From Lunularia cruciata (taxonomy: Eukaryota > Streptophyta > Marchantiopsida > Lunulariales > Lunulariaceae): a stretch of DNA of 64,000 nucleotides. The first letter of the stretch is position 1, and every line of letters begins with the position of its first letter. Both the position numbers and the translations under genes were made by a program. The stretch is from assembly GCA_948567375.1 (NCBI GenBank), contig OX419757.1, forward strand, positions 70,184,001 to 70,248,000, given 5' to 3'. Below the pieces are notes generated by a model, which did no database searches, was not told where the DNA came from, and saw only the letters and a program-made list of their open reading frames with translations. Below are positions 35,601-46,409 of this stretch, in pieces.

Positions 35601-36890
35601 GCCAGCAAGATCAGACCGGAGCACGTTGGCATGGTGAGACAGATGAGGAGATGGTGCCAGGTTGGCATGCATCGGCCTTTTTGTGTATATTTGCAGAGGC
35701 TTTGGTTGTATCTCTCTTAGCGCATACAAGAGGAGTTATTGAGGTCACAGATCCAGAGAGTGAAGATATTGGTACACTTCAGCGAGACATTCATGATGAT
35801 GTCTTAGTGATAGACTATCTTTGCATTGGTGTTGTGGTTGGCATAGTTGGGGCCAAGGAGAGAGGCCGTGTTCTTCAGCAAGCCAGACGGTTCAGATTGG
35901 AAGGTAGACACCTTTTGCGTGTATGGGAGGATGGTAGAGTGCGAGTAGTACCACTTCCATCTCAGAGACCACAGTTGGTCCGTCATGCTCATGAGGAGCT
36001 AGGACATTTTGGAGTAAAGCGTACGTATAGCTTACAACTCCAGAGTCATTATTGGTGGCGCGGTATGCAGACCAAGGTACAGCAGTTTGTTGCCAAATGT
36101 GTGGTTTGTGACCGAGTTAGAGCATCATTCAATGCTCCTACGCCACAGTTACACCAATTACCTATCATGGGATTGGGTTACCGTTGGAGTTTGGACTTTG
36201 CCGGACCTTTACCACTGACTGTGAGACATCATCGGTATGTTTTGGTGATGGTGGAGCACTTCTCCAAGTGGATTGAGTTGGTGGCACTTCTTGACAAGTC
36301 TAGTGAAGGGACAGCTTACTCGTTCTTGGATCGAGTTCTTAGTCATTTTGGTGCACCAGTTGAGGTTTTGACTGATCAGGGTACAAAGTTCTTGGGGGAG
36401 TTTCAGGTCTTGTGTGACAAGGCTTTGATTGATCATCGTGCTACATCTCAAGATCACCCTAAGGCAGATGGCTTAGCAGAGAGAGTGGTTCAGACGGTGA
36501 AGAGAGGATTGCGAAAGTATGGTTTGCAGAGAGGCCACTTGGGAGATTGGGATCTCCAGTTACCTTGGTTTGCCATGGGCTATCGGTTCAGCCGGCAAGC
36601 CTCCTTAGCACCTTCTCTCTATACTTTCTACTCTATGGACGAGATCCAGATCTACTTGCAGCCATTCGTCAAGATGCTACTGTAGTTTTGGACTTGGATG
36701 ACCCCGATGTATGGATGAGCACATGTTCTCAACGGACAGAGATCTTTTGGAGAGTGATGCCGATGGCCTTTGAGAACTTGGCGATTGCTTAGCATAGAGA
36801 TACTTTACGCTATGCTACCATTTGAGGAGGAGGTTATAGACCCTTGATCCATCGATTTCATCCAGGCGACTATGTATATCTATAGCAGAT
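35601..36890 (+). pseudogene. Integrase of the methyltransferase element
   Basis: Open from 35,555 to 36,685. The H2C2 zinc-binding part has H-A-H-E-E-L-G-H-F-G and C-V-V-C-D-R. Catalytic triad: D in L-D-F-A-G-P (codon 36,194-36,196), D in L-T-D-Q-G-T-K-F (36,374-36,376) and E in L-A-E-R-V-V-Q (36,479-36,481). All three are intact. A frameshift near 36,620 moves to the frame of Y-G-R-D-P-D-L-L-A-A-I, followed by R-F-H-P-G-D-Y-V-Y-L. The PHD finger follows directly. Confidence 0.87.
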
Positions 36891-36930
36891 AGCACCGACG
36901 ACACTTGATGTTTCTACAGGCCGCACTATC

Positions 36931-37230
36931 TTGAGAGTGTGCGAGGTTTTGCCATCTAGAGTCCTTGTGTTAGAAGGACGTGATGGTGTTTTTTGGAAGG
37001 ATTATGTGCGCAATTGTGCGCCATGCCACCTTCCGAACATTGATGGTATTATGGACCCAAGCTTGGCACTTGTACGTGCAGGCTTGAGGTGTATGTTATG
37101 TGGCTCTTTTGGTGGAGCTGCTACTATGTTAGTGTGTGATAGTTGTTCGAGAGGATGGCATATGGCATGTATGACTCCTCCCCTCACGGTGGTTCCTCAG
37201 GGACAGTGTTTATGTCCTAGATGTACTTGA
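36931..37230 (+). CDS. PHD finger at the C-terminus of the integrase polyprotein
   Basis: The last 99 codons of the polyprotein frame. Residues 54-98 form a PHD zinc finger of Cys4-His-Cys3 type: C-M-L-C, then C-D-S-C, W-H-M-A-C and C-P-R-C at 37,090-37,224. The conserved Trp two residues before the last metal pair of typical PHD fingers is replaced (Q-C-L-C-P). PHD fingers usually read the histone H3 tail. In this position a chromovirus would have a chromodomain, so targeting of integration is a natural inference. The stop at 37,228 ends the polyprotein, 160 bases before the polypurine tract. It is a domain of a longer product rather than a separate gene. Confidence 0.85.
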   Translation: MRVCEVLPSRVLVLEGRDGVFWKDYVRNCAPCHLPNIDGIMDPSLALVRAGLRCMLCGSFGGAATMLVCDSCSRGWHMACMTPPLTVVPQGQCLCPRCT

Positions 37231-37388
37231 CCTATAGCTAGTTCATTCTTTATATGGTATAGATTGGAGACAGGCGACTAACGATGGGGCTCCATAGCAC
37301 CCGGCCTCCTGATCTTTGCCCATTAGAGGGTATACCATATACTTAGAGTAGATGGCTATCTGGAGTTAGAGGGACCTAACTGCCAGCT

Positions 37389-37398
37389 AGGGGGGCGA
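37389..37398 (+). promoter_or_regulatory. Polypurine tract of the methyltransferase element
   Basis: AGGGGGGCGA directly precedes the TGTGGCACTTTAG start of the 3' LTR at 37,400. Polypurine tract followed by TG is the expected plus-strand primer arrangement. Confidence 0.6.
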
Positions 37399-37399
37399 T

Positions 37400-37664
37400 T
37401 GTGGCACTTTAGAGTCTATGTATGACTTATGTGTGAGTTGTGCTTCTATAGTGTATGATGTTGATAGCGATGTATGTTGTGTAGTGATGTATATACGCAC
37501 GACAGCTGTCACACCATTTGTAGTGTCGCATCTAGATGCTCGGACACTGGAGTTCCACTGATAGTAGTTAGAGTTATTTCAGCCGTTTCTTAGAAACTAC
37601 TTTTCGACGATTAGATTTCGTGTTCGGGGTACTGACTTCACGGTGGGGCCCACTGTCACTTTGC
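37400..37664 (+). repeat. 3' LTR (partial) of the methyltransferase element
   Basis: It starts TGTGGCACTTTAGAG after the polypurine tract. The first hundred bases recur inverted at 63,828-63,932. The part from 37,509 to 37,664 matches the 5' LTR. After TGTCACTTTGC the similarity stops, so the LTR 3' end was lost with the target repeat. Confidence 0.6.
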
Positions 37665-40030
37665 CTTTTTCTTTTCTATCTCCAACTCAGGAGTGCTGGA
37701 ACCATTTCAAGGACCAGATTGAGTCAATCAGAATCGATCCCGTGAAGAAGTGATGCTGCCCTGCGTCGTCTTCTTGTCGTGGCAAAGTAATAAAATCTCT
37801 ACATAGAGGTGGTGATTCCGAATCATGTACCTTCCACAGAAATGAGGTCTACGAACATTGGTTAACGACAATGAAAGTAGAGTGCACATTAATAGACACA
37901 AATGACTGTTAATTATGTAATGATCAATATCACTGGTGTGAGTCTGATAACTAATGTATACGTGAAAAGTTCTAGGCAAATTTCCTAACAAACTCGCTTT
38001 TCACGACTCCGACTTCTTATAAGCTTTCATTTAACTGTTAGACAGATGCTTAACTTAGGTGAAACAAGCGTGTACAGGTTCAGCAAATTAGTTTTGACTT
38101 GATCTGCAATTCTGATTTGTATTAGTTCTGTTACCAGCGTCCTTATGGATAGCTCTGTACGATCTGTACAGAGCTACACCTTTCTTTCTAAACGCGTCAC
38201 CCTTTCCATAGCCGACTAGTCGGCCAGATTTCATCAAGGCAACTACCATCTCGTGACAACAGGTTGGTTTCAATCGAAGCGGTTGCCACTGTGCTTTAGG
38301 TTGGCGCGTCTTCAATTAGTCGACTTATAATTGTCGGTAAGTCAGTCTGCAAGTGGGCCCTAGTCTTAAAGTTCTTCGACCTAATATCTCCATAGATGAG
38401 GTGGCAATCACCTGATCCTGATCTCGATCACAAAATGATATCCAATCACTTTTCCCCACTTGCAGCACATGCTTAGAGTCAATCAGTTGATTAAGACTGG
38501 GAACTCATCGCGAAGTGTACAATGTTCTGAGAACTCAGAGATACCGGAGCCCTTTCACTAATCCGGACCCCACACCCCATTCCGTGTCGGGCTCCTGTCC
38601 TGTGAGAATCTTGCGGGATTGTGCTCAGCACCATGCCAAGCTTTCGTATGAGATCCTATTTAGTTTAGTGGGAGGGAGTACCTCCAAGCCCCAGGCCTCC
38701 AGGCCACTGTGGCGACGACCAAGCATAGGCCGTCCGCTCTTCGTGCTGGCAACATAGAGTCACGTCACGACCCACGAGTCGTTATACTGCACTTTGGGGT
38801 AGCGTTATCGCCATCTTCCATCGTGCCAAAGAGTGGCGATGTGGCCAATGCGACTGGAGCTGGACAACAGTAAATGCCGCCAGTCGAAACTTTCTTATCA
38901 GAGCAATATATTATCTCACGGGATCCAGAACCTCAATTCTCAGTTTAGATGCGGTTCTTCTTAAAGTAATGTTTCCAAGAGGAAAAGAAAAAACAAATAA
39001 AAATATTATGGAATAGTACTATTGCGGCTTTCCATTCATTTTTCGTCTCGAGTTGCTTGTATGGACACCTACGTAGCATCATCTGATATAAATTTGGGTA
39101 TTTTACAGTGTTTCTAGACAACTAGATAGATATAGATATAGATTGTTTCTGGACAACTAGATTAGATATTAGGGATTTCACTTTTAGATTTTATTGGTAC
39201 TCTAAATATCTGTAAAAAATCTTAGAGTGACCCAAAAACATTTTATGGTGGTCAGAAGGGAAAACCATGGGAATTAATGATATCCATAAGATTGGTACGG
39301 GTATTTTAAATAGTCACCAGTAAAATTGGTATGTGTATTCTAAATAGTGACCAGGGAGGTTTTCCGGTTATAGCAATGGGTATTGGTATTGCCAGATACA
39401 TAATGAACAGAGCCGAGAGTAATTAATAGTGGTGAGGATTAAGATTCAAAAGAAGCCCACACACCATATTGAAATTGAAATGAAATATGCTCAAGATACC
39501 TGCAAATGAAATGAAGAGATGATGAAGCAAGCATATCATCAAGGAGCAGAGAATCAAGCAAGCAATGATGTGCTTAGAGCTTCTCATGGAAAATGGAGGG
39601 GGGTGTGAGTCCGGTGAATGTCAACATTTGGTAGTGAGAATGGGATTTCAACATTTGGTATTGGTAGTGAGAATGCATTGTGCAAGTCCATGATCTCGGC
39701 TTCAATCTTGAGATGCATATGAGGCATAACAATGGAGGGGATGAGGAGGAGCGCTTTCAATTTTGAAGAAGGCCATGATATGATTGATGACTTTTGGTAA
39801 AAGGAAGAGCAACAGGATGATTCATTAGATTTACTTTTGAGATGGTGGAATTTTTCTCATAGTTCATGTTGTTTGCAACATCGAGCATAGTGTACTCGTA
39901 ATTCAGAGTTTGTTTCAAATTTTTTTGGAGAGTTGGAAGACATTTAGACAACTCACTAGGATGGATTTGTCCTCATTCCAACCTTAAGTAACTGTAATTA
40001 AAGAGCAGAGTGTATTTAAGAATCCCTTGT
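37665..40030. other. No gene recognised
   Basis: Short frames only. 38.0-38.9 kb is richer in GC than its surroundings and has no recognisable product. Small local duplications occur: TTTCTRGACAACTAGATWAGAT at about 39,111 and 39,147; ATTCTAAATAGTGACCAG variants at about 39,305 and 39,340; ATTTGGTAGTGAGAATG at about 39,627. The end of the stretch may be the leader of the decayed Harbinger copy that follows. Confidence 0.35.
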
Positions 40031-40039
40031 CGAAACCAA

Positions 40040-40990
40040 ACCCCTATGTGGATCTAGGTCATTATTTGCTCTAGATAGATTTGGTCATCACAAGAATGGT
40101 GTGTGCTTAGCAAGAGGTTTAAATATTTGGGAGATCAATGTTGGATCAATTGTGAGTCACTTCTAGAGTAATGAAAGCTATCATTTTCTATCTCGGGGAA
40201 GGAGGTGAAATGGCCCGCCAAAAATGAGAGAGCAAAGATATCATTTGTATTTTCTCAAAAATGGTTTCTCGGATGCATTGGATTAGTAGATAGAACTCTG
40301 TTTCTCCTTTCACAAAAACCCATTGTGGATGGAAAACCTTATTTCAATAGAAAAGGAGATTATTCTATCAATGGTCATAGTGCCTATGATGACAAGTAGC
40401 AATCATTCACTTTGCTGGTGGTAAGCTGAGCTCCAAAATCCAAGATTCAATCCACTTTGTGTTTTTGAGTAACTTGTATATATTAAAATGGTTGATTCCA
40501 AGGTAAGTTGTTTCTCATTAACAAATTTCTCCAAATTTACAATTTCAAGTATGCTAGGTTCATGTCATGACATGGCTTGTTTGAAGAGATCTCCAATTTG
40601 GAAAGAGCTAAACACAAGAGGAGATCTCCAACATTGCACTTTGTTTGAGCTATCTCAATATTATTTTTTAGGGGACATAGGGTATGTGCAAATATGTCAC
40701 CTGGTTCTCTCGTTCAAACAAGCACAAAACCACAAGAAATTTGATTTTTATAGATGTGTATTGCATTGCATAGGAGTGCTAAAGGCAAGATGGCATTCAT
40801 TCACTGAATGAGATCTGGGTTTAGGTAAACAATCCCTCCCAAAATGCCTATTTATTAAAGTGGATTACCTTATGCATAATTCTCCATAATTTTTTGATAA
40901 ATAGGTCAAATTTTTATGTAGAGGAAGAAGTAGATTTTGAGGAAGATATAGATAGAGAAGATCTTCCATGGTTGGAGTTGCTCCCATAGA
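40040..40990 (+). pseudogene. PIF/Harbinger-type transposase, decayed copy
   Basis: It parallels the better copy at 54,730-55,580. Seen: D-R-F-G-H-H-K-N-G-V-C near 40,080, C-I-G-L-V-D-R-T-L-F (catalytic Asp kept, next Gly changed to Arg) near 40,280, Y-F-N-R-K-G-D-Y-S-I-N-G near 40,345, G-S-C-H-D-M-A-C-L-K near 40,560, L-G-D-I-G-Y near 40,673 and a C-I-G-V-L-K-A-R-W-H-S end near 40,770. The third acidic residue is lost. An intron lies at the same place as in the other copy (donor GGTG/GTAAGC near 40,421, acceptor CTAG/GTTCATG near 40,557). No terminal repeats were located. Confidence 0.75.
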
Positions 40991-41158
40991 GAATTTAGGG
41001 AAGAAACTAAGAATCAAGTTTTACATTATTGTTTGTCTTTTAACCACCAGAAGGTTGTTTTTTGAACACTCAAGAATAAATAAAGAACTGTGCAGTTAAA
41101 GTAGATTAAATTGAGCAGGATGGAGTACTTAGGATACTTGGGGTATTCAGTCTACTCA

Positions 41159-41437
41159 TCACAAATTTATTTCATTTTCATTGATCTTAGTGAAAGTGAC
41201 CTCAGTGAGTGAATTGTGGGGCAGATTTATTTAATGTTCAATGACCTTAATGAAAGTGACCTTCCTAAGTGAATTGTGGGGATTTGATCTGATGTTGTTG
41301 GTGCTTTACAAGTTTTATAAACATGGTACACGTTTGATAAATTTTGGCACAAGTTTTGAACAATGCATTCTACCTACCATGTCCATTTGAAGTACATTGA
41401 AGTATATTTGAAGTACATTGAAGTATATTTGGAATTC
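41159..41437 (+). repeat. Two small tandem duplications
   Basis: First, a 60-62 bp unit with TTTATTT...AATG/CATTGA...CTTAGTGAAAGTGACC...AAGTGAATTGTGGGG, twice at 41,159-41,282. Second, a 21-bp unit TTTGAAGTACATTGAAGTATA, twice at 41,396-41,437. Both lie between the decayed Harbinger copy and the second methyltransferase element. Confidence 0.65.
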
Positions 41438-42007
41438 AAAATTCCATGTGGATTCCATTTCTGGTAGAAATATACATTTTAGAGGTTGACAATTTCTATA
41501 CATTTAGTGAACTAGTTAGAAATCTGCAGAACTTTGAAAGTAACGTTCAATGGACTATTTTGAACTCTAAGACTTTTGATCTCATTCGGAGTAGTTTTGA
41601 GAAAAGAATATATAGTTTTGTTTTGTTTGAATACTAGAAGGGTTTGAGGTTAAGAGAATTGGGAGCAAAGGAGAGGGAAGTGTAATGAGAAAAATAGAAG
41701 GGGTATTGTAGGAAGAATCAAGAGCCTTGCCAAGGGGAGCTTAGAAAGACAACTTTGAACTCCAGAAATCTCCTCAATCAAGGCCTCTCTCCCTTCTTCT
41801 TGGTTTCAGCGTTTAACCTCACCATGATCTCTCTCCCTTCTTCTACTGTCCTTTGCTACTCCATTCGTCTTATATTCAGGCTGCTCTCTCATATCTATTA
41901 TTTGTCTTAGATCTTATGGCCTTTGTGTTCAAAATGTACCTTCTCCAAAATGCACCTTCTTTGAAAATAGGGTAGTAGAAGCAAAAGAGAATTGGTGGAT
42001 TGGTGGA

Positions 42008-42655
42008 TCTCCTGGAGATGGTGGTACTATGAGTGGAGGTACTACTACAAGAGGTGGTGTAGTATCAAGGTTTAACCTCATGGTGGAGTTCTTCTAGTAT
42101 TTGAGGTAGAACTACTAGCAAGTATGGACTAACAAACTTAGAGGCTTGCAAGAGATCCAACGAGAGACTAGAGAGAGCCTATGCAAGGCATACACTTGCA
42201 TGAGACGGCTGATCAGTTTTACTCAAGGATTTACTAAGGCCCATGCAGTCCAATTTTTGGACAAGGAGTTATGACACAGAGTACGTGATGCTACATTGTT
42301 ATTGGCTATATCACCTACTTTGGTAGTAGTCTTTGGTTTGGTTGAAGGTATTGAGCTCAATATGGTGGAGAAAAGAGTGGTGACATTTGGATTTCATCTA
42401 CAATTGTTACATCTTCTAGAGTGCAACAAAGTGCACCATGACATGTTGGTTTTTGAGGACAAAGTGGATAGCCTAGATCCTATGGAGCAAGTGGAAGGCC
42501 TAGTGTAGCTAAACCCTTGAATTCATTTTTGAATCAACAACAGCCTATGAGTGATGGTGTTGCTTGTTGGACTTGTGGTGGACCTCATCACATGGGAGAA
42601 TGCACTCAAGGTAGCGGATCTGATACTTTTGGTGCATCATAGCCAACATAGAGAT
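42008..42655 (+). pseudogene. Second methyltransferase element: gag fragment
   Basis: The sequence follows 30,510-31,165 of the first element, with about 85 percent identity by eye. It includes the gag end (Y-T-C-M-R-R-L-I-S-F, V-V-F-G-L-V-E-G-I-E-L-N-M-V) and the first zinc knuckle C-W-T-C-G-G-P-H-H-M-G-E-C near 42,560. It is cut at 42,655 by the 5' LTR of the chromovirus. The left boundary near 42,008 is abrupt, without an LTR or leader, so the copy was already truncated. Confidence 0.75.
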
Positions 42656-42730
42656 TGTAACAATATGGAGTTTAGCGACGCAATTAGTAAGGCTAACAAA
42701 GTAGAGAATAAGCCAAATTAGCCTAGAATA

Positions 42731-42926
42731 TTCTAGAAGCATCTTGGGATGCTTCCCAACTAGTTAACTTGCATCCCAAGCAGGTAGTTTCTAGATAGAA
42801 GCTTCTAACTAGCTTAACTTGCACGCCAAGTAGGCAACTTCTAGAAGAAAGCTTCTTGAGAAACTTCCTAGTTAACTTGGCTTGCACTCTAAGAAAGTGG
42901 CTCAAGGAAGCTTCTTGAGAAGCTTC
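42731..42926 (+). promoter_or_regulatory. Cluster of heat-shock-element-like dimers in U3
   Basis: Perfect 8-bp dimers: TTCTAGAA 42,731-42,738; GAAGCTTC 42,798-42,805; TTCTAGAA 42,840-42,847; GAAACTTC 42,861-42,868; GAAGCTTC 42,907-42,914; GAAGCTTC 42,919-42,926. The last ends 21 bases upstream of the TATA box. The nGAAnnTTCn pattern is the binding unit of heat-shock factors. Similar dimers persist in the 3' LTR and in the older LTR at 11,685-12,119. Binding is an inference from the motif. Confidence 0.6.
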
Positions 42927-42947
42927 TCAAGGGCCTTGTATGCTACC

Positions 42948-42955
42948 TATAAATA
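42948..42955 (+). promoter_or_regulatory. TATA box of the chromovirus LTR
   Basis: TATAAATA about 95 bases before the LTR end. In the older LTR at 11,685-12,119 the same place reads TGTAAATG. Confidence 0.65.
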
Positions 42956-43050
42956 CCAAAGCCAAAGCTCATGCTAGGCATTTGGATTTTTCCCTCATTC
43001 AAGCGTCCCAATGTGAGCTTCCATTCTCCTATTTCTCTCCTCGGTCTTGG

Positions 43051-43062
43051 TCTTTTACATTG
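43051..43062 (+). promoter_or_regulatory. Primer binding site, tRNA-iMet type
   Basis: TGGTATTAGAGC, starting two bases after the LTR end. It differs by one C-to-T change from TGGTATCAGAGC, the usual plant site complementary to the 3' end of initiator tRNA-Met. Confidence 0.85.
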
Positions 43063-43469
43063 GTATTAGAGCAGGAATGGGATGGATGGAATTTATGGAC
43101 CACCAAATCCACTTCCACCAAACTATTGGGATTTTCATTTCTAGATATTACCCAAGCATCATTTCACACCATTCATCACCTTGAGCTTTGGGCAGGATTT
43201 TCTACATACGATCACCGTGTTTGAGGAACCCTTGATACTTCAGGTTGTAACTTATGGAGAATGGTGGACGTGCTGTATCTATGTGTTAATCAATTAGATA
43301 AATTGAGGGCAGTGGAATAGAGTAGTAGCTATGATGGCAATATCAGACGTTATCCTTGCAATGCAACAACAAATTTATTGTTGAATGAACTAACTCAACA
43401 ATGATGAGAACATATAGAGAGAGCACCAGTTTGAGATGGAGAAGATTGCATTCAATTTCCAAAACCCAA

Positions 43470-44160
43470 GGTGTTTGAAAGTAAGAATCTTCTGGGCACG
43501 GTGGAGAATTTTGTGTTTGACTACAAATGTTACTTTGAAGCCACCAATCTTCAAGACGAGCGGAAACAAATTCTCTTGGCTTCTAGCTAATTGGATGGTG
43601 TGGTAAAATTTTGGTGGTATTCCGAGTGGAGCAAGCTAAATGATAGATTGTTACACCAATTTTGACATGGGAAGAATTTGAGGATGCAATACTTGGTCGA
43701 TTTCAAACTACAAATGCCACACAAGCCGCACAAGATAAATTGGTGGAGTTGAAGCAAATTGGCTCAATGAGGAGCTACATCACACAATTTCAGAACATCA
43801 TCATGCAAATTCCAAATATCCAAGAAGGTGAAGTTCTAGATTGATTTGTGCAAGGATTGAAGTCACTAACCAAATTGGAGATGACCATGTAGGAGCCACA
43901 AAATGTAGAAGAAGCCATGCAGTTGGCTGAGTGTTTTGATTCCTTAGTTGTGACAACTTGGTCTTGACCTCGACCTACACAAAGCTTTCTAGTACACTAC
44001 GCATGAATGGAAGAACCGGTACGAATGGAGATTGATGCTATCCAACGGAGACCACTTGGTACAGCGGATAGAGAAAGATTGTGACAAAATGGAGGTTGCT
44101 TTTATTGTCGCCAAGTTGGACATTGCATTGCTAAATGTCCACTTAAGAATGAGCGACCTT
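43470..44160 (+). pseudogene. Chromovirus gag with zinc knuckle
   Basis: Broken frames contain P-K-V-F-E-S-K-N-L-L-G, F-W-W-Y-S, T-W-E-E-F-E-D-A-I-L-G-R-F, G-S-M-R-S-Y-I-T-Q-F, F-V-Q-G-L-K and A-M-Q-L-A-E, the order of a Retrotrans_gag domain. The canonical knuckle C-F-Y-C-R-Q-V-G-H-C-I-A-K-C is at 44,097-44,138, in a frame different from the longest open frame there. Stops and small shifts inactivate it. Confidence 0.8.
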
Positions 44161-44239
44161 GACAAGTTGCCCAGATGGAGTTTGTGGAATAAAATGATCA
44201 GTGAAACAAAGAATCTCAGTAGGAGATTTTGAGCCGCCC

Positions 44240-46310
44240 ATTAGGAGCTTGATTAGTTCCAATGGGATTGAAGGCTTGACCTATGCAAGTTTGCTTCACT
44301 TGCAAGGTATGATATCTAATCAAGGTTGTATGATTTTGGTTGATTTTGGAAGTTTGGAGAATTGTATGTCTATGGAAGTAGCAAAGGAATTGAGTATTCC
44401 TATCAAGCCAGTGATTGGAAGTAGACCAACGATGGTGGATGGTAGATAGGGTTTTACATTTTGTACCTCACATCTTTTTACCTTCAAGATTGAGAAAGAG
44501 TATTTGGAATGTATGAGGTTTGTAGTGGCATGTTTACACTATGATATCATTCTAGGTCTACCTTGGCTTGAATGTCATAAGGTTCAATTTGATTGGACCA
44601 GACAACAAATTCAAGTATAACACCAAGGTAGGAATTTCTGACTAGGTTGTTTGGCACCTCTGAGTAAGATACCTAAGAATAGTCAGTCCCAAGACGGGAA
44701 GTTGGTTGAGAAGGTAGCCATAGAGCAAAACTTGAAGGGAGATGAGTCCCAAGATGGGAAGTTTGCCAGGAAGGCAACCATGGAGCAAGCTTGGAAGAGA
44801 GATGAGTCCATGGAAGGGAAGTTGGTTAGTAAAGCAGCCATAGAGCAAGCTTTGGAGGAAGATAAGTCTGTATTCATGGTGTGGATCAAGTCAATTGCAC
44901 AAGAACAATCTAAGGAAGGCCAAGAGCCTCATCAAGCAATGGTTGATCAGATAGTTCAAGAGTTTCTAGACGTGTTTTTGGATGATTTGCCAAAGGGATT
45001 ACCCTCCGATCAAGGTATGCCCTTCAAGATTAAGTTATTACAAGGGAGTACTTCAATGAGTAGACTGACCTATCGTCTCTCACCAAAGGAGTTGGAGGAG
45101 TTGCAAACAACACTTACAAAGTTGTTGGAGAAGGACTTCATATGACATAGTACTTCTCCTTGGGAGACCACCGGTACTATTTGTTCCAAAGAAGGATGGA
45201 GGACTTCATTTTTGTATTGATTACCGTGGGCTCAATAAGCAAACCATGAAGAATACATATCCCTTGCCTTGGATCAATGACTTGCTTGATCAACTAAGTG
45301 GAGCACGCTACTCTTCCAAGTTGGATCTTTACAGTGGCTATTGGCAAATTTCTATTGATAAAGAGGATGTGCAAAAGACTGCCTTCCACACAAGGTATGG
45401 GCATTTTGAGTGGAGAGTTATACCTTTCGGACTCACTAATGCTCTAGTGGTCTTCATGGATCAGATGCATTGGGTGTTGGATGGAATATTGGATTGGTCA
45501 TTGGTAGTGTTCTTGGATGATATCTTAATCTATAGTAAGACAGAGGCAGAACACATGAATCATGTGCAAGAAGACCTAAGACGACTACGATAATGGAAAT
45601 TTTACTGCAAGAAGTTGAAGTGTGTCTTTTGGCAGAAGGAGGTTACCTTCTTGGGTCATAAGACTAATTAGAGGAGATCAAGATAGAAGAAGAGAAAATC
45701 AAGGCCATTACTGATTGGCCTACCCCAAAGGATGCTACAGAAGTACAAGCATTCAATGGATTGGCCAGTTTTTACCGATGGTTCATCCACTCTTATGCTC
45801 ATGTGGTTGCACCATTGATTGACCTCTTGGGAAAGAACTTAAGCTTCCAATGGACCACCAATCATGAAGAAGCATTCCAGAAGTTAAAGCATATGGTGTC
45901 TTCAAGACCCATTCTTCAACCTTATGATCCTCAACTACCTTGTGTGGTTGATTTTGATGCTTCTAACTTTGCAATTGGAGTTGTGTTGCAATAGGAATTC
46001 CCAGATGGACCACATCCCACTGCCTTTGTGTCTCATTGACTAAATATAGATGAAAGAAATTACTCTGCTCAAAAGTGGGAACAAATTGCAATGGTATATG
46101 CCACCAAGGTATGGAGGCATTATCTCTTGGGGAAACAAGTGATCATGCAAACTGATCACAAGCCATTGTTGCAAACCTTACACTTGGAACACATGTAGAG
46201 TTGATATTATCAATGGGAAGAGCAACTCCAATTGTTTGACATCAAACTTGAGTACAAACCAGGTTGGTTCCATGTCATCCCTGATGCTCTATCATGACGA
46301 CCTGATTTGA
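44240..46310 (+). pseudogene. Chromovirus protease, reverse transcriptase and RNase H
   Basis: Protease start: C-M-I-L-V-D-F-G-S near 44,335, where the usual D-S-G is D-F-G, so the active site is altered. A repetitive acidic linker (44,690-44,870) has three copies of a D-G-K-L/F-x-x-K-A/V-A-I/M-E-Q unit. RT: R-L-T-Y-R-L-S-P-K-E, S-K-L-D-L-Y-S-G-Y-W-Q, W-R-V-I-P-F-G-L-T-N-A, F-L-D-D-I-L-I-Y-S (near 45,510). RNase H: V-D-F-D-A-S-N-F-A-I-G-V-V-L, T-D-H-K-P-L-L. Stops at 45,143, 45,593, 45,992, 46,039, 46,197 and 46,295 mostly replace Arg or Gln codons. Confidence 0.83.
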
Positions 46311-46409
46311 AGTCTCTTCCTCTCATCACAGTAGCAATTACAACGGTGTCAATTGACCCCAAGGTCCATAACGAGTTTTGGTTAGCTCTATAACAAGATC
46401 CCTTCTTCC

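Larger units (their letters stand above)
28163..37664 (+). mobile_element. Ty3/gypsy retrotransposon encoding a C5 DNA methyltransferase and a PHD finger
   Basis: A 9.5 kb element in order: partial 5' LTR, long leader, gag, protease, cytosine-5 methyltransferase domain, RT, RNase H, integrase, PHD finger, polypurine tract and partial 3' LTR. RT-RNase H before integrase marks it as Ty3/gypsy. The LTRs share 28,166-28,332 with 37,509-37,664 (about 90 percent alike). The 5' LTR lacks its first hundred or so bases and the 3' LTR lacks its end, so target repeats cannot be found. The coding part is decayed by frameshifts and stops, but the catalytic residues of protease, methyltransferase, RT and integrase are all still there. 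A second, more decayed copy is scattered over 42.0-63.8 kb. Confidence 0.85.
42656..43049 (+). repeat. 5' LTR of the chromovirus (394 bp)
   Basis: It starts TGTAACAATATGG and ends GGTCTTTTACA. The match to 47,821-48,095 is about 90 percent. It has a TATA box at 42,948-42,955 and a cluster of TTCnnGAA/GAAnnTTC dimers upstream of it. The primer site follows two bases after the end. Confidence 0.88.

Noticed and set aside
38080-38900. Possible structural RNA gene in a GC-richer patch
   Set aside because: I could find no tRNA cloverleaf boxes and no conserved rRNA core sequences.
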